Part shown: piece by piece, positions 7,971 through 16,698 of the stretch
Position numbering within the stretch: position 1 is the first letter of the stretch
Layout of the letters: every line of letters begins with the position of its first letter
Origin: RUG12395 sp034178705
Lineage (GTDB): Bacteria > Bacillota > Clostridia > Oscillospirales > CAG-272
DNA: 64,000 bases
Direction: 5' to 3'
Assembly: GCA_034178705.1 (NCBI GenBank)
Contig: JAXFQY010000104.1
Location: forward strand, 21,829-85,828
Position numbers and translations under genes: made by a program
Notes under the pieces: generated by a model
What the model saw: only the letters and a program-made list of their open reading frames with translations
What the model was told of the DNA's origin: nothing
Databases searched by the model: none

Positions 7971-9196
7971 AGCGCGCGGCGTATTTTCGGACGCAGCTTC
8001 GCTGCATGCTGCGTGCCCTTCCTGCCGTACTGCTGCTCTCGCTTCTGCTTTTCTTCGCTACCGCTTCGATTTCCGCTGCTTTGCTTCGCACCGATGCCGC
8101 ATCAGAGGAACGGCGTGTCGTCATGGTAGGGATTGTGGGAGATACGGAGGGAAGCTATCTCGGCTTCGGGTTTGCCGTGCTGACCTCGCTTGACAGCTCC
8201 CGCTTTTCGATCAATTTTATAGAAACCGATCTGACAGAGGCGGAGGAGGCACTCCGCCGCGGAGAGCTTGACGGTTATCTTCTGATTCCGGACGGATTTG
8301 TTTCTTCGATTGTGAACGGCACGAACAAGCCGATTGCTTTTTTTACCCCCGAGGATGCGGATGCTGTGGGCACGTTGCTCATGCAGGATGTTGCCAAGGT
8401 CGTGTCGGCACTGATTACGGAGTCTCAGAGTGCGATGTTCGGCTTTGAGCGTTATGTATGGAGCCATGCCCCAAAGGAGGCCGAAGCGCTTTCGAACCGT
8501 CTGAACCTGCAGTATATTACGGCGATTCTGACACGGCAGAATGCGTCGTCTGTTGAGCTCCTCGGGATTTCCGACGGGCTGGACACGGTCTCCTATTATC
8601 TTTGTGCGGGGGTAACGCTGTTTTTGCTTCTGCTCGGGCTTTCCTGCTGCTTCCTGTTTGTCCGCAGCAGCTATGCGCTTCCGCGTATGCTGGCTGCACG
8701 CGGAACCGGTGCCATGCGTCAGGTTTTCTCCGAAATCTGCTGTTGTTTTTTCCTGTTTCTGTTCGCCCTTGCCGTTCTGATTCTGCCGGCCACTCTCCTT
8801 GCTTCCAGCGGGAATGGCATAGTATCCGGTATAACGCCTGCTGAGCTTTTCCGTTTTTTCATCGGAGCGATGCCGGCAGCCGCGGCTTTGGCTGCCATGC
8901 AGTTCTTCCTGTTTGAATGTACTTCCGGCATCGTCGGGGCCGCGCTTTTGCAGTTTGCCGTCGGAATCGGCTCCGCTTATCTTTCCGGCTGCTTTTATCC
9001 CTCTTATTTCTTCCCGGAGCCGCTTCAGCGTGTTGCGGCGCTGACTCCTGCCGGTGTTGCCTTTGCGCAGCTGAGGCATTCCCTTGCGGGAAGCAGCAAC
9101 CGATCCTCTCTGCCGCTTTTGCTTTTTTGGATTGCGGTGTTTTTCTGGCTTGCGGTTCTGGTTCGCCGTGCACGGATCGGGGGAAAAGAAGAATGA
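7967..9196 (+). CDS. ABC-2-type transporter permease, subunit 1
   Basis: 409 residues, GTG start overlapping the ATPase stop. One membrane segment near residues 15-40 is followed by an extracytoplasmic domain of about 150 residues containing FVSSIVNGTNKPIAFFTPED, the arrangement seen in YhgE/ABC-2 permeases. Five or so C-terminal hydrophobic segments follow (from about residue 205 to 400). It would form the channel together with the next gene product. The substrate is unknown; families of this shape export polyketides, lipids or peptides. Confidence 0.82.
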   Translation: MKRAAYFRTQLRCMLRALPAVLLLSLLLFFATASISAALLRTDAASEERRVVMVGIVGDTEGSYLGFGFAVLTSLDSSRFSINFIETDLTEAEEALRRGELDGYLLIPDGFVSSIVNGTNKPIAFFTPEDADAVGTLLMQDVAKVVSALITESQSAMFGFERYVWSHAPKEAEALSNRLNLQYITAILTRQNASSVELLGISDGLDTVSYYLCAGVTLFLLLLGLSCCFLFVRSSYALPRMLAARGTGAMRQVFSEICCCFFLFLFALAVLILPATLLASSGNGIVSGITPAELFRFFIGAMPAAAALAAMQFFLFECTSGIVGAALLQFAVGIGSAYLSGCFYPSYFFPEPLQRVAALTPAGVAFAQLRHSLAGSSNRSSLPLLLFWIAVFFWLAVLVRRARIGGKEE

Positions 9197-10314
9197 AAAC
9201 AATGAAGAAGCTGCTGCTGTGGGTTGCTTTGCTGAATAAAAGGCTTTTCTGCCGCCCCTCCTTTGTTGTGCTTTTACTTCTGATGCCTGTATCCCTTCTT
9301 CTCTTTCGCTCAGCGGCAGAGGGAAGGGGGGCAATGGTCCGCATCGCTTTGTCGGTTCCTGCTGACGCCGGGAAGGAGAGCCTGTCTTTGACGGAAGAAC
9401 TGACCGAAGATGTCGGTGTTGTTCGCTGTATCCTGTATCAGACAGAGGAGGAAGCGCGCCGCGCAGTCCGGGAGGGCAAGTGTGACGCCGCGTGGCTGCT
9501 GCCCGCCGATCTGCCGGAAGCTACCCGCCGGTATGCTGCGGATCAGACACCTTTCTTAACGGTTGTGGAACGGGAGGATAATGTAGCCGTCCGTCTTGCC
9601 CGGGAGAAGCTTTTCGGCGCGGTGTATCCCTATCTTTCCTATGCTTTGTACCAGCGGGCGTTTTCCTCTTCTCCTGCACTTTCCGGTACAGAGGAAGAAA
9701 CCATCCGCGAAAGCTACCTTGCCGTCGCTTCGCAAGGAGAACTTGTGGTATTTCAAAATGTGAATTTTTCAGCGGGAGTTGACCTTCTGGTTTCTCCCTT
9801 GCGCGGGCTGCTTTCTCTTTGGGTGCTTCTTGCCGCTTTGGCGGCAGGAATGTATTCTTTGTCAGATGAGGAGAGGGGCATCTGTATGTGGTTGCCTCCA
9901 TACAAACGTGTACTGCCGCTCTTTGCCGGCTGCCTCTGTGCCGCCTTTGACACTGCACTGGTGCTTCTTCTTTCCGTCCGGTTGCTCGGACAGTCGCTTT
10001 CTCTTTCTGCGGAGCTGCTTTCCGCCTTGGTGCTGGTGCTTTTCTCTGCTGCTTTGGCGTCGCTTCTTGCCGTTGTCTGCCGTCGGGCCGCAGTGCTTTG
10101 TCTGGCTGCACCGCCGCTGCTGATTCTGCTTCTTGCTGCCAGTCCGATTTTTTTTCGCACACACGGCTCCCGGATACTTACCGCATGGAACCCGGTGACT
10201 GTGTATCTGCGCAGCCTCACAAATCCCCGATTCCTTCTGCTGGGTGTACTGTCTGCCGGAAGCTTTACTGTTCTTGCTTTTCTTGCTTTCGTCCTTTCTC
10301 GGCGCGAGCAATAA
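9193..10314 (+). CDS. ABC-2-type transporter permease, subunit 2
   Basis: About 373 residues from ATG 9193, which overlaps the previous stop as ATGA. The topology mirrors its partner: an N-terminal membrane segment, an extracytoplasmic stretch, then hydrophobic helices from about residue 230 to the end. Only weak sequence similarity to subunit 1 is apparent by eye, so this is a heteromeric channel. It ends 29 bases before the six-hairpin protein gene, with no terminator between, suggesting one transcript from the lipoprotein or the ATPase onwards. Confidence 0.8.
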   Translation: MKTMKKLLLWVALLNKRLFCRPSFVVLLLLMPVSLLLFRSAAEGRGAMVRIALSVPADAGKESLSLTEELTEDVGVVRCILYQTEEEARRAVREGKCDAAWLLPADLPEATRRYAADQTPFLTVVEREDNVAVRLAREKLFGAVYPYLSYALYQRAFSSSPALSGTEEETIRESYLAVASQGELVVFQNVNFSAGVDLLVSPLRGLLSLWVLLAALAAGMYSLSDEERGICMWLPPYKRVLPLFAGCLCAAFDTALVLLLSVRLLGQSLSLSAELLSALVLVLFSAALASLLAVVCRRAAVLCLAAPPLLILLLAASPIFFRTHGSRILTAWNPVTVYLRSLTNPRFLLLGVLSAGSFTVLAFLAFVLSRREQ

Positions 10315-10343
10315 AATAAACCATTTATCAGGAGAATTAAGCT

Positions 10344-12266
10344 ATGAATGAACCGGTTCTTTTTGGGCGGCTTCGCGTCTGCCCCCCTCTTGTCAGGGAC
10401 AGAAAAGGGACGGAGCACGCCGCATCCGACCTTGGCTTTTCCGTCAAGGAAACGCTTACGGAGCTTGGAGAGGATCTTTGCCTTCTTCGTCGCGTTTTTA
10501 TCAATACCGGGCGGGAGGAACAGACGGTCCAGCTGATTTTTGATGCAGAAGCGATGTATTCCCCGACCCGATTTACCGTTCCCGCGGTTTCCTACAACGG
10601 AAATCTTCGCAGTGACGGGAAGGAGCCCCACGGCTGGGAGAAAAACGGCAGTCTGTGGTATCACTCCGCGGACCGCACGTCCATCCCTGCCTGCACCGTT
10701 TTTGAAAATTCCGATGCGGTTACCGCTGTTTTTGCTTCTCCCGCGGAGCGGGAAAACCTCTTTTGCTCTGCCGCCGCGTTTTTTGCGGATGACGACAAGC
10801 GTCATCGGATTCTTTGGCCGGATTGTAACATGCCCGAGGCCTATACCGATCACGACGTTATGACGGAAAAGGAAGAGCGTTTTCTCACAATCGGGGCAGG
10901 GGAGAGCAAAATAACCGAGGTCTATCTGTTCTCCGGCACGCCGAAGTGGACAAACTACGGCATGGCGACTCTTATCGACCGTCTTGTTTCCCTTTTTCCC
11001 TTTGAACACACGGCATATCCCGATGTCGATACAGCCTGCCGTGCTGCATATGCTTATATGGAGGCGGTCCGGTGTACCCTTCCGGATGGAACGGAAATGT
11101 TCGGAAATGCCCTGCGTGACCGTCCGGATGGGGACGGACAGTACATGCCCTATGAGGTTTATGAAGCCGGTTGGTCCGGTCAGTGCATCAGCACGGCACG
11201 GCATTACCTTGCGGCCTGGCGCCGGGGAGAAGATCCGGACGGGGAGCGACTCCGCATCGGGCTTTCCTGTCTTGACGCCTGGTGCTCAAAGCAGCGGGAA
11301 AACGGACTTCTTCAGATCAATTATGCGCGGGAGATTTCACAAAAGTATCTTCCGGCAGATACCTGTAATCTCGGATGGGCGGCGCACGAGATGCTGCTTG
11401 CCTGGAAGCTGCTGGATGGAACGGAGCACGCCCGCCCGCAGTACCGTGTGTATGCGGAAAGGCTGTTGGACTTTTTCTGCACGCATTACGATCCCGAGGA
11501 CGGTTTCGGTATGCGTTGGAATATGGACGGCACAAAGGCGACAGCGGGCGGCTCTGCCGGCGGCTTTGTTGTGATGGCGCTCTGCCTCGGCGCGCGTCTG
11601 CTCGGCAGAGAGGATTATCTTGCCTGTGCGGAGCGGGCGGATCGCTTTTACTTTGTGCGGGATCTTGACGATTTCGTCGTCACCGCAGGGGCGCTTGATT
11701 GCCGCTGCATTGACAAGGAAGGGGCATATCCCTTTGTCACCGCTTCGCTTGATCTGTATGAACTGACGGGGAACCGCACGTATCTTGAGATGGCGGAGAA
11801 GGCGGCCTATTACTTCACCTCATGGATGTTCTTTTATGACGTCCCCTATCCTACCGAGGTGGAGTTTGACCGGGTAGGCTATTATACCGCCGGCGGAACC
11901 GGCGTTTCCACGCAGCATCCGGTCATAGACCCGTGGGGGGTTCTGCTTGTTCCGGAGCTTGTCCGTCTCGGCAGAATCACCGGGAACAAGATGTGGCGGG
12001 ACATTGCCTACCGTATGTGGAGCAATGCCATTCTCTGCATTAACCTGGATCCCTCTATGCTCTGGCACGGACATCATCGGCCATGGGGGATGCAGTCGGA
12101 GGCGTTCTTCCAGTCCTCCTGGTCAAGAAAGATCTACGGTTTCAAGCCAGGAGAGCGCGGCAGACTGAACGATATGTATGCGATGTGGACCTCTTCTTTC
12201 CGCTTGATGGCTGTCGAACGGGTCCGCGCGCTGGAGGGCGATCTGCACTTTTTTGAACGGAAGTGA
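10344..12266 (+). CDS. Uncharacterised alpha/alpha-barrel (six-hairpin glycosidase-like) protein
   Basis: 640 residues, cytoplasmic (no signal peptide), start preceded by AGGAG. The N-terminal ~230 residues look like a beta-sandwich, and residues ~230-600 contain repeated helical-pair patterns such as SLDLYELTGNRTYLEMAEKA and VYAERLLDFFCTHYDPEDGF, as in six-hairpin glycosidases (GH88, GH105, GH127-like folds). No family signature lets me assign a reaction. Conserved-looking aromatic/acidic clusters (WNMDG, GYYTAGGTG, WHGHHRPWG) could line a sugar pocket. Encoded directly downstream of an ABC-2 exporter. Function: probable carbohydrate-active protein, substrate unknown. Confidence 0.6.
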   Translation: MNEPVLFGRLRVCPPLVRDRKGTEHAASDLGFSVKETLTELGEDLCLLRRVFINTGREEQTVQLIFDAEAMYSPTRFTVPAVSYNGNLRSDGKEPHGWEKNGSLWYHSADRTSIPACTVFENSDAVTAVFASPAERENLFCSAAAFFADDDKRHRILWPDCNMPEAYTDHDVMTEKEERFLTIGAGESKITEVYLFSGTPKWTNYGMATLIDRLVSLFPFEHTAYPDVDTACRAAYAYMEAVRCTLPDGTEMFGNALRDRPDGDGQYMPYEVYEAGWSGQCISTARHYLAAWRRGEDPDGERLRIGLSCLDAWCSKQRENGLLQINYAREISQKYLPADTCNLGWAAHEMLLAWKLLDGTEHARPQYRVYAERLLDFFCTHYDPEDGFGMRWNMDGTKATAGGSAGGFVVMALCLGARLLGREDYLACAERADRFYFVRDLDDFVVTAGALDCRCIDKEGAYPFVTASLDLYELTGNRTYLEMAEKAAYYFTSWMFFYDVPYPTEVEFDRVGYYTAGGTGVSTQHPVIDPWGVLLVPELVRLGRITGNKMWRDIAYRMWSNAILCINLDPSMLWHGHHRPWGMQSEAFFQSSWSRKIYGFKPGERGRLNDMYAMWTSSFRLMAVERVRALEGDLHFFERK

Positions 12267-12335
12267 CCGGAGACCTGCAGACACAGGAATCACGCAGCAG
12301 AAAGAGAAGTTTTTCTCCTTTGGGACTGTCACAAA

Positions 12336-12368
12336 AAAGGGCGGCGCAGCCTTGGCGCGCCGCCTTTT
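12336..12368 (+). terminator. Terminator after the six-hairpin protein gene
   Basis: Stem 12336-12347 with 12357-12368, GC core GGCGGCGC and an A-rich/T-rich outer part, about 70 bases after the stop codon. Confidence 0.6.
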
Positions 12369-12533
12369 GAATGAGATGGAAGCATTCCGCTCTTTTCCGA
12401 GTACCGGTGTTTTTGTCTGCGCTCCGGTAAAGTCGCGGTCCTTCCCGCCGGTTTTTTCGGTTTTCCGTTTGCCGGAATACCGGGGGGAAATGTTTCCCGC
12501 GGGGGCGCGGCGGCTTCCCGTGATCCGAAACAG

Positions 12534-12576
12534 AAAAGGAGGGCTCCGGTCGTTCCGACCGGAGCCCTCCTTTTTT
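12534..12576 (+). terminator. Strong hairpin terminator in the 12.27-12.65 kb gap
   Basis: A perfect 16-bp stem (12537-12552 with 12556-12571), three-base loop and six T's. Flanking A-run also makes it a possible minus-strand terminator for pepD. Nothing else gene-like is visible in the gap from 12267 to 12654. Confidence 0.8.
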
Positions 12577-12654
12577 CTTATCTTTGCCTTTCTTGTCGGA
12601 ACAGCAATGCGCGGCAGTTTTCCGCTCTGTCTTTCCGGCGGGAAAGGGGATTCC

Positions 12655-14085
12655 TTATTCTGCGAGCAGCCTGCAAAGCGTCTGCCAGATGCGATCACAG
12701 GAGGAGACGGACATCCGCTCGCGCGGTGTATGAACATCCTTCATGTCAGCTCCGATGGAGATCATGTCCATGTCCGGGCGCTTTTTTTTGAAAATGCCGC
12801 ATTCCAGTCCGGCATGAATTCCGCACACCTGGGGACGGTATCCGGCGGTCTGCTCAAAGGCGTTGCAGTAGGCGCGGCAAAGCGGACTGTCCGCATTGTA
12901 GGGCCAGCCGGGATAACGGGAGCGGACGGACTTTTCCGCTCCGTAGGAAACGCAAAGCATTTCAATCACGTCATCAAGATGATCCAGTTTCGCATCGTCC
13001 TGACTGCGGGCAAGAAGGGAGATTTCCGCTCCTTCCGCGGTCAGATGAACGATTCCGAGGTTGCAGCTGGTTTCCACGATTCCCAGTGCGGCGTTCCGTT
13101 CCAGCGCGCCGAAGGGAAGCAGGGAAACAAAATCGCACAGCTGGCGGCTGTCCGTGCGGGAGAGCATTTTTTTCGGGGCAGAGCAGCGTTCAACCCGGAA
13201 GATGGCAGAGGCTGCATCCTCCGTGCTGAGTCCGGTACGGAAAGCGCCTTCGGCAGCAGAAAGTGCTTCCATTGCCGCGGCCAAATCGGAGACGCCGATG
13301 ACGGCAGACGCGCTGCGGGTGATCGCGTTATCCTTGGAGCCGCCGTCGAACGCGGCAAGATTGACTCGGGTTCTGTCACAGACGAGCTTGAGCGCAGCGG
13401 CAAGGGCGCGGTTTGCGCTCGTTCTTCCGAGGTGAATATCGGCACCCGAGTGCCCGCCCATCAGACCGTCGATTGTGACGCGGAGCGCACAGCCGTCGAA
13501 ATCCATCCATTCATATCGGGAGAGAATGTCGATCCGCATCCCTCCGGCACAGCTGACAAGAACGCAGTTTTCCTCCTCGGAGTCAAGGTTGATGAGCTTT
13601 TTTGCCGTGACCGGAGAGAAATCGAATGCCTTGGCACCGCCGAGTCCGACCTCCTCGTCTGTTGTGAAGAGACATTCCAGTCTCGGGTGTGAGGGGCAGG
13701 CGCCGTCAAGGAGCGCCAGCATAACGGCGACGGCGAAGCCGTCATCCCCTCCGAGGGTTGTGCCGTCAGCCTTCAGCCAGTCTCCGTCGCGAAGCAGACG
13801 GATCCCCTCCTTGCCTATATCCCAGTTTACGCCGCTGTCGGCTTCGCAAACCATATCCATATGTCCCTGAAGCATAACGGGCTCCTCCTGCTCGCGTCCG
13901 GCAGAGGAAGGCATAACGGCAAAAACATTGTTGTGATCGTCCCTTTGATAGGGAAGGCCCCGCTCCTGAAGAAAAGAACAGAGGAAATCCGCTATGACCC
14001 CCTCCTGCCCGGAAGGACGGGGAACCTTTGTGATCTCTTCAAAAAAGCCAAGCATTTTTTCTGCTTTAAGTCCGGTGAAATCCAT
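12655..14085 (-). CDS. pepD: Aminoacyl-histidine dipeptidase (peptidase M20)
   Basis: 476 residues, close to the ~485 of E. coli PepD. The first metal ligand region is MLQGHMDMVCEAD (His and the bridging Asp), followed by ADGTTLGGDDGFAVAVMLALLDG, then the catalytic Glu pair in LFTTDEEVGLGGAKAF. The later GGHSGADIHLGR belongs to the lid/dimerisation domain. It is a cytoplasmic zinc dipeptidase acting on Xaa-His and other dipeptides. The start has AGGAGG seven bases upstream. It lies 24 bases downstream of the MATE gene on the same strand, so it is probably the last gene of the mreB transcript. Confidence 0.93.
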   Translation of the reverse strand: MDFTGLKAEKMLGFFEEITKVPRPSGQEGVIADFLCSFLQERGLPYQRDDHNNVFAVMPSSAGREQEEPVMLQGHMDMVCEADSGVNWDIGKEGIRLLRDGDWLKADGTTLGGDDGFAVAVMLALLDGACPSHPRLECLFTTDEEVGLGGAKAFDFSPVTAKKLINLDSEEENCVLVSCAGGMRIDILSRYEWMDFDGCALRVTIDGLMGGHSGADIHLGRTSANRALAAALKLVCDRTRVNLAAFDGGSKDNAITRSASAVIGVSDLAAAMEALSAAEGAFRTGLSTEDAASAIFRVERCSAPKKMLSRTDSRQLCDFVSLLPFGALERNAALGIVETSCNLGIVHLTAEGAEISLLARSQDDAKLDHLDDVIEMLCVSYGAEKSVRSRYPGWPYNADSPLCRAYCNAFEQTAGYRPQVCGIHAGLECGIFKKKRPDMDMISIGADMKDVHTPRERMSVSSCDRIWQTLCRLLAE

Positions 14086-14109
14086 GATAGCCTCCTGAAA
14101 TCTTATGTA

Positions 14110-15537
14110 TTATCCGAGCCGGATGGTTTTCCATTTTCCGCTTGCAAAGCGCAGGGTGGAAGCGACGTAGCGCGTTGCCTGATCGAGAAGGAGCGCAATC
14201 CAAGCGCCGATCACACCGAGGCCGAGAGGATAGCAGAGAAGGTAGGAAAGCGCAGGACGGATGGCTCCGATCGAGCAGAAGGAGATAACCGCTGTATAGC
14301 GGGTGTCTCCCGCTCCGCGCAGACACCCGGTATAGATTGTCTGCTCGATCTGCATCGTGGCAACAATGGCGATAATCTTCATGATTTTGCCTCCGAGCCG
14401 GACAATCTCCTCCTCATCGGAAAAGAGAGAGATGAGAAAATCTCCTCCGAACCAGAAGAGTGCAGCGACAACAACGGAGATACACAGACCGATTCTGCGC
14501 GCGGCTTTGGCATAAAGCTCCGAAAGGTCGGGGCGGTCCGCTCCGAGGTTCTGCCCGACAAAAGCGGATCCGGCAACGCCCAGTCCGTCCCCGAAGGCAA
14601 AGGAGAGAGTGATAATCGTCATGCAAATCTGGTGGGTTGCAAACTCATCCGTTCCGAGTTGTGCGACGATTTTGGCAAAAAGGAAAAATCCGACACGCAT
14701 GAAAAGCTGTTCTGCACCCGCCCCGGCAGATACCCGCCCGATCATCGAAAGGAAGGACCGGTCAAAACGGAACAAGGAGCGGAGCCGCAGCCGCAGATAG
14801 CTGTGCTTCCCGGTGACAGAAAGGATTGACCAGAGGCAGGCGGCGATATTTCCGAGCAGAGTGGCAATGGCGGCGCCCGTAACCTCAAGGCGCGGAAAGC
14901 CGAACTTTCCGTTAATCAGAAGATAATTGAAGATAATATTGACTACATTGGAGATCAGTGAGGTGCGCAGTGCAATCGCGGTATTGGAGCAAGCACGCTG
15001 AGCAGCATTGATGGCAAGCCCGAAAGCATTGATGCAGACACCTCCGACTGTGATCAGAAAATAAATACGCGCATCCTCAAGCAGAACGGCGTTTTCTCCG
15101 ACCGCACCGGCAAATCGCAGCAACGGTATTGAGACAAGATAGGCAACGACAAATGCGAGCACGGAAAGCAAAAGACAGACGGAGAGACCGGTGTGCATCA
15201 CGCGGTTGGCGCCTTCCCTGTCTCCTTTTCCTTTTTTTCTGCTGACCACGGCAATAATTCCGGCGTTCAGTGAGAAAAAGATCGCAAAGAAGAGAAGCCG
15301 GGGCTGTGTGGTAAGACCGACCGTGCTGATTGCAGCCGAGGAGATACTGCTGACCATCATGGTGTCAACAAAGCCCGTCAGAGCAGACGCGGCGGATTCC
15401 AACATTGAGGGCCATGCCACACGGAAAAAACTCCCGTACAACTCGCCTGAGCCGGGAAGCTCGCCGAGACGGGCTTCCGGCTTCAGGAGGCAGTCGGGAG
15501 AAAAGATACGATGAAAAAGCTTATTGAAGAGTTTCAT
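14110..15537 (-). CDS. MATE-family multidrug/Na+ efflux protein
   Basis: About 475 residues from ATG 15537; the frame stays open into the mreB gene but that extension is shadow. Twelve hydrophobic segments are apparent, arranged as two repeated halves. MATE-typical stretches include WPSMLESAASALTGFVDTMMV at the first helix and GLGVAGSAFVGQNLGA in the second half. These antiporters extrude cationic drugs or metabolites. It begins only 8 bases after the mreB stop and has no promoter of its own. The substrate cannot be read from sequence. Confidence 0.9.
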   Translation of the reverse strand: MKLFNKLFHRIFSPDCLLKPEARLGELPGSGELYGSFFRVAWPSMLESAASALTGFVDTMMVSSISSAAISTVGLTTQPRLLFFAIFFSLNAGIIAVVSRKKGKGDREGANRVMHTGLSVCLLLSVLAFVVAYLVSIPLLRFAGAVGENAVLLEDARIYFLITVGGVCINAFGLAINAAQRACSNTAIALRTSLISNVVNIIFNYLLINGKFGFPRLEVTGAAIATLLGNIAACLWSILSVTGKHSYLRLRLRSLFRFDRSFLSMIGRVSAGAGAEQLFMRVGFFLFAKIVAQLGTDEFATHQICMTIITLSFAFGDGLGVAGSAFVGQNLGADRPDLSELYAKAARRIGLCISVVVAALFWFGGDFLISLFSDEEEIVRLGGKIMKIIAIVATMQIEQTIYTGCLRGAGDTRYTAVISFCSIGAIRPALSYLLCYPLGLGVIGAWIALLLDQATRYVASTLRFASGKWKTIRLG

Positions 15538-15545
15538 GCGCCTGA

Positions 15546-16559
15546 TTACCTCATCCTCCGGGAAGAACCGCCTGTCGTGTCTCCGAGAAAACGCATTGCC
15601 TTTCCGGTTCCGATGGCAACACACTGATCCGGGTTCTGCGGGATGCGCGCGCGCACGCCGATACAGCTGGAGATAACCTGATCAAATCCGTTCAGAAGGC
15701 AGCCGCCTCCTGTCAGAAGAATGCCGTTGCTGACAATGTCCCCGTCAAGCTCCGGAGGCGTGTTGTCAATAACCTCGGTGATGGCGTCAAGAATCTGATT
15801 GACCGGATCGGTCAGCGCCGCTTTGATATCTCCGGGATAAACACGGATTACCTTCGGCAGACCGCGGGCGAGGCAACGTCCGGTTACATCCATGAATTTA
15901 TCGGCGTATTTCGGATTGTCGGGCGTAAGGGTGCCGATCGTGCGCTTCAGTTCCTCGGCTGTGCGCTCCCCGATCAGAACATTGTGTACATTGCGGATAT
16001 AGCGCACAATCGCCTCGTCAAATTTATCTCCCGCTACCTTGATTGATTTTGAGGCAATAACCCCTCCGAGAGAAATGACTGCCACATCGGTCGTACCGCC
16101 GCCGATGTCGACAACAAGATTTCCGTTCGGCATGGTGATGTCGATGCCTGCGCCGATGGCGGCAGCCACCGGTTCCTCGATCAGAAACGTGCGGGTAGAG
16201 CCCGCTCCGGTAGCAGCATCCAGCACGGCCTTTTCCTCAACCTCGGTGATGTCCCCGGGGATGCAGATGACGATGCGGGGCTTCAGGATTGTTGTACCGA
16301 TTGCCTTACGAAGAAAATACTGGAGCATCTTCAGGGCAAGCTCATATTGGCTGATCACGCCGTCCTGAAGCGGCTTGACCACAAGAATATTTGCGGGGGC
16401 GCGCCCCTGAAGGCGGCGCGCATCCTCGCCCATACACAAGATATCGCCCGTGTCCCGCCGAACGGCAACAACCGACGGTTCGCGGAGCGCGATGCCGCGT
16501 CCCCCGATGGAGACGAGCACGTTTGAGGTACCAAGATCAATTCCGATATCTCTGCTCAT
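15546..16559 (-). CDS. mreB: Rod-shape determining actin homologue MreB/Mbl
   Basis: 337 residues. Phosphate-1 loop GIDLGTSNVLV (residues 6-16), phosphate-2 VDIGGGTTDVAVISLGG, and the adenosine motif GILLTGGGCLLNG are intact, with the connecting IPGDITEVEEKAV stretch. MreB polymers under the membrane guide lateral wall synthesis. It is not followed by mreC-mreD; a MATE exporter follows, so this resembles the isolated mbl/mreBH-type copies. The gene has its own strong promoter. Confidence 0.92.
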   Translation of the reverse strand: MSRDIGIDLGTSNVLVSIGGRGIALREPSVVAVRRDTGDILCMGEDARRLQGRAPANILVVKPLQDGVISQYELALKMLQYFLRKAIGTTILKPRIVICIPGDITEVEEKAVLDAATGAGSTRTFLIEEPVAAAIGAGIDITMPNGNLVVDIGGGTTDVAVISLGGVIASKSIKVAGDKFDEAIVRYIRNVHNVLIGERTAEELKRTIGTLTPDNPKYADKFMDVTGRCLARGLPKVIRVYPGDIKAALTDPVNQILDAITEVIDNTPPELDGDIVSNGILLTGGGCLLNGFDQVISSCIGVRARIPQNPDQCVAIGTGKAMRFLGDTTGGSSRRMR

Positions 16560-16577
16560 GTCACATCCGTATTATCA

Positions 16578-16601
16578 GCTGCCAGCGGGCAGCGTTTTTT
16601 C
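16578..16601 (+). other. Hairpin plus T-run on the strand opposite mreB
   Basis: Stem GCTGCC/GGCAGC with a four-base loop followed by GTTTTTT on the + strand. On the minus strand it falls in the mreB leader. It has terminator form only for antisense transcription. Confidence 0.4.
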
Positions 16602-16632
16602 TTTTATAAGGTCAACATTAGACCTGTATTTA

Positions 16633-16661
16633 ATTATAGTATATCTGCCGATGAAATGCAA
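16633..16661 (-). promoter_or_regulatory. mreB promoter
   Basis: On the minus strand TTGCAT (16661-16656) and TATAAT (16638-16633) with a 17-base spacer, about 75 bases before the mreB start. Confidence 0.8.
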
Positions 16662-16698
16662 CACCGAAACGTGATTTCCGATAAGGTTTTTTCACTGT

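Noticed and set aside
9753..11204. Long minus frame across the second permease and the six-hairpin gene
   Set aside because: It crosses a gene boundary on the other strand and has a low-complexity Arg/Lys/Ser-rich composition typical of shadow frames.
12253..13692. Open frame of 479 codons antisense to pepD
   Set aside because: It runs through two terminator hairpins and then mirrors pepD, so it is not a gene.
16578..16601. Hairpin and T-run upstream of mreB as a gene terminator
   Set aside because: It faces the + strand where no gene ends; it is kept only as an unexplained structure.
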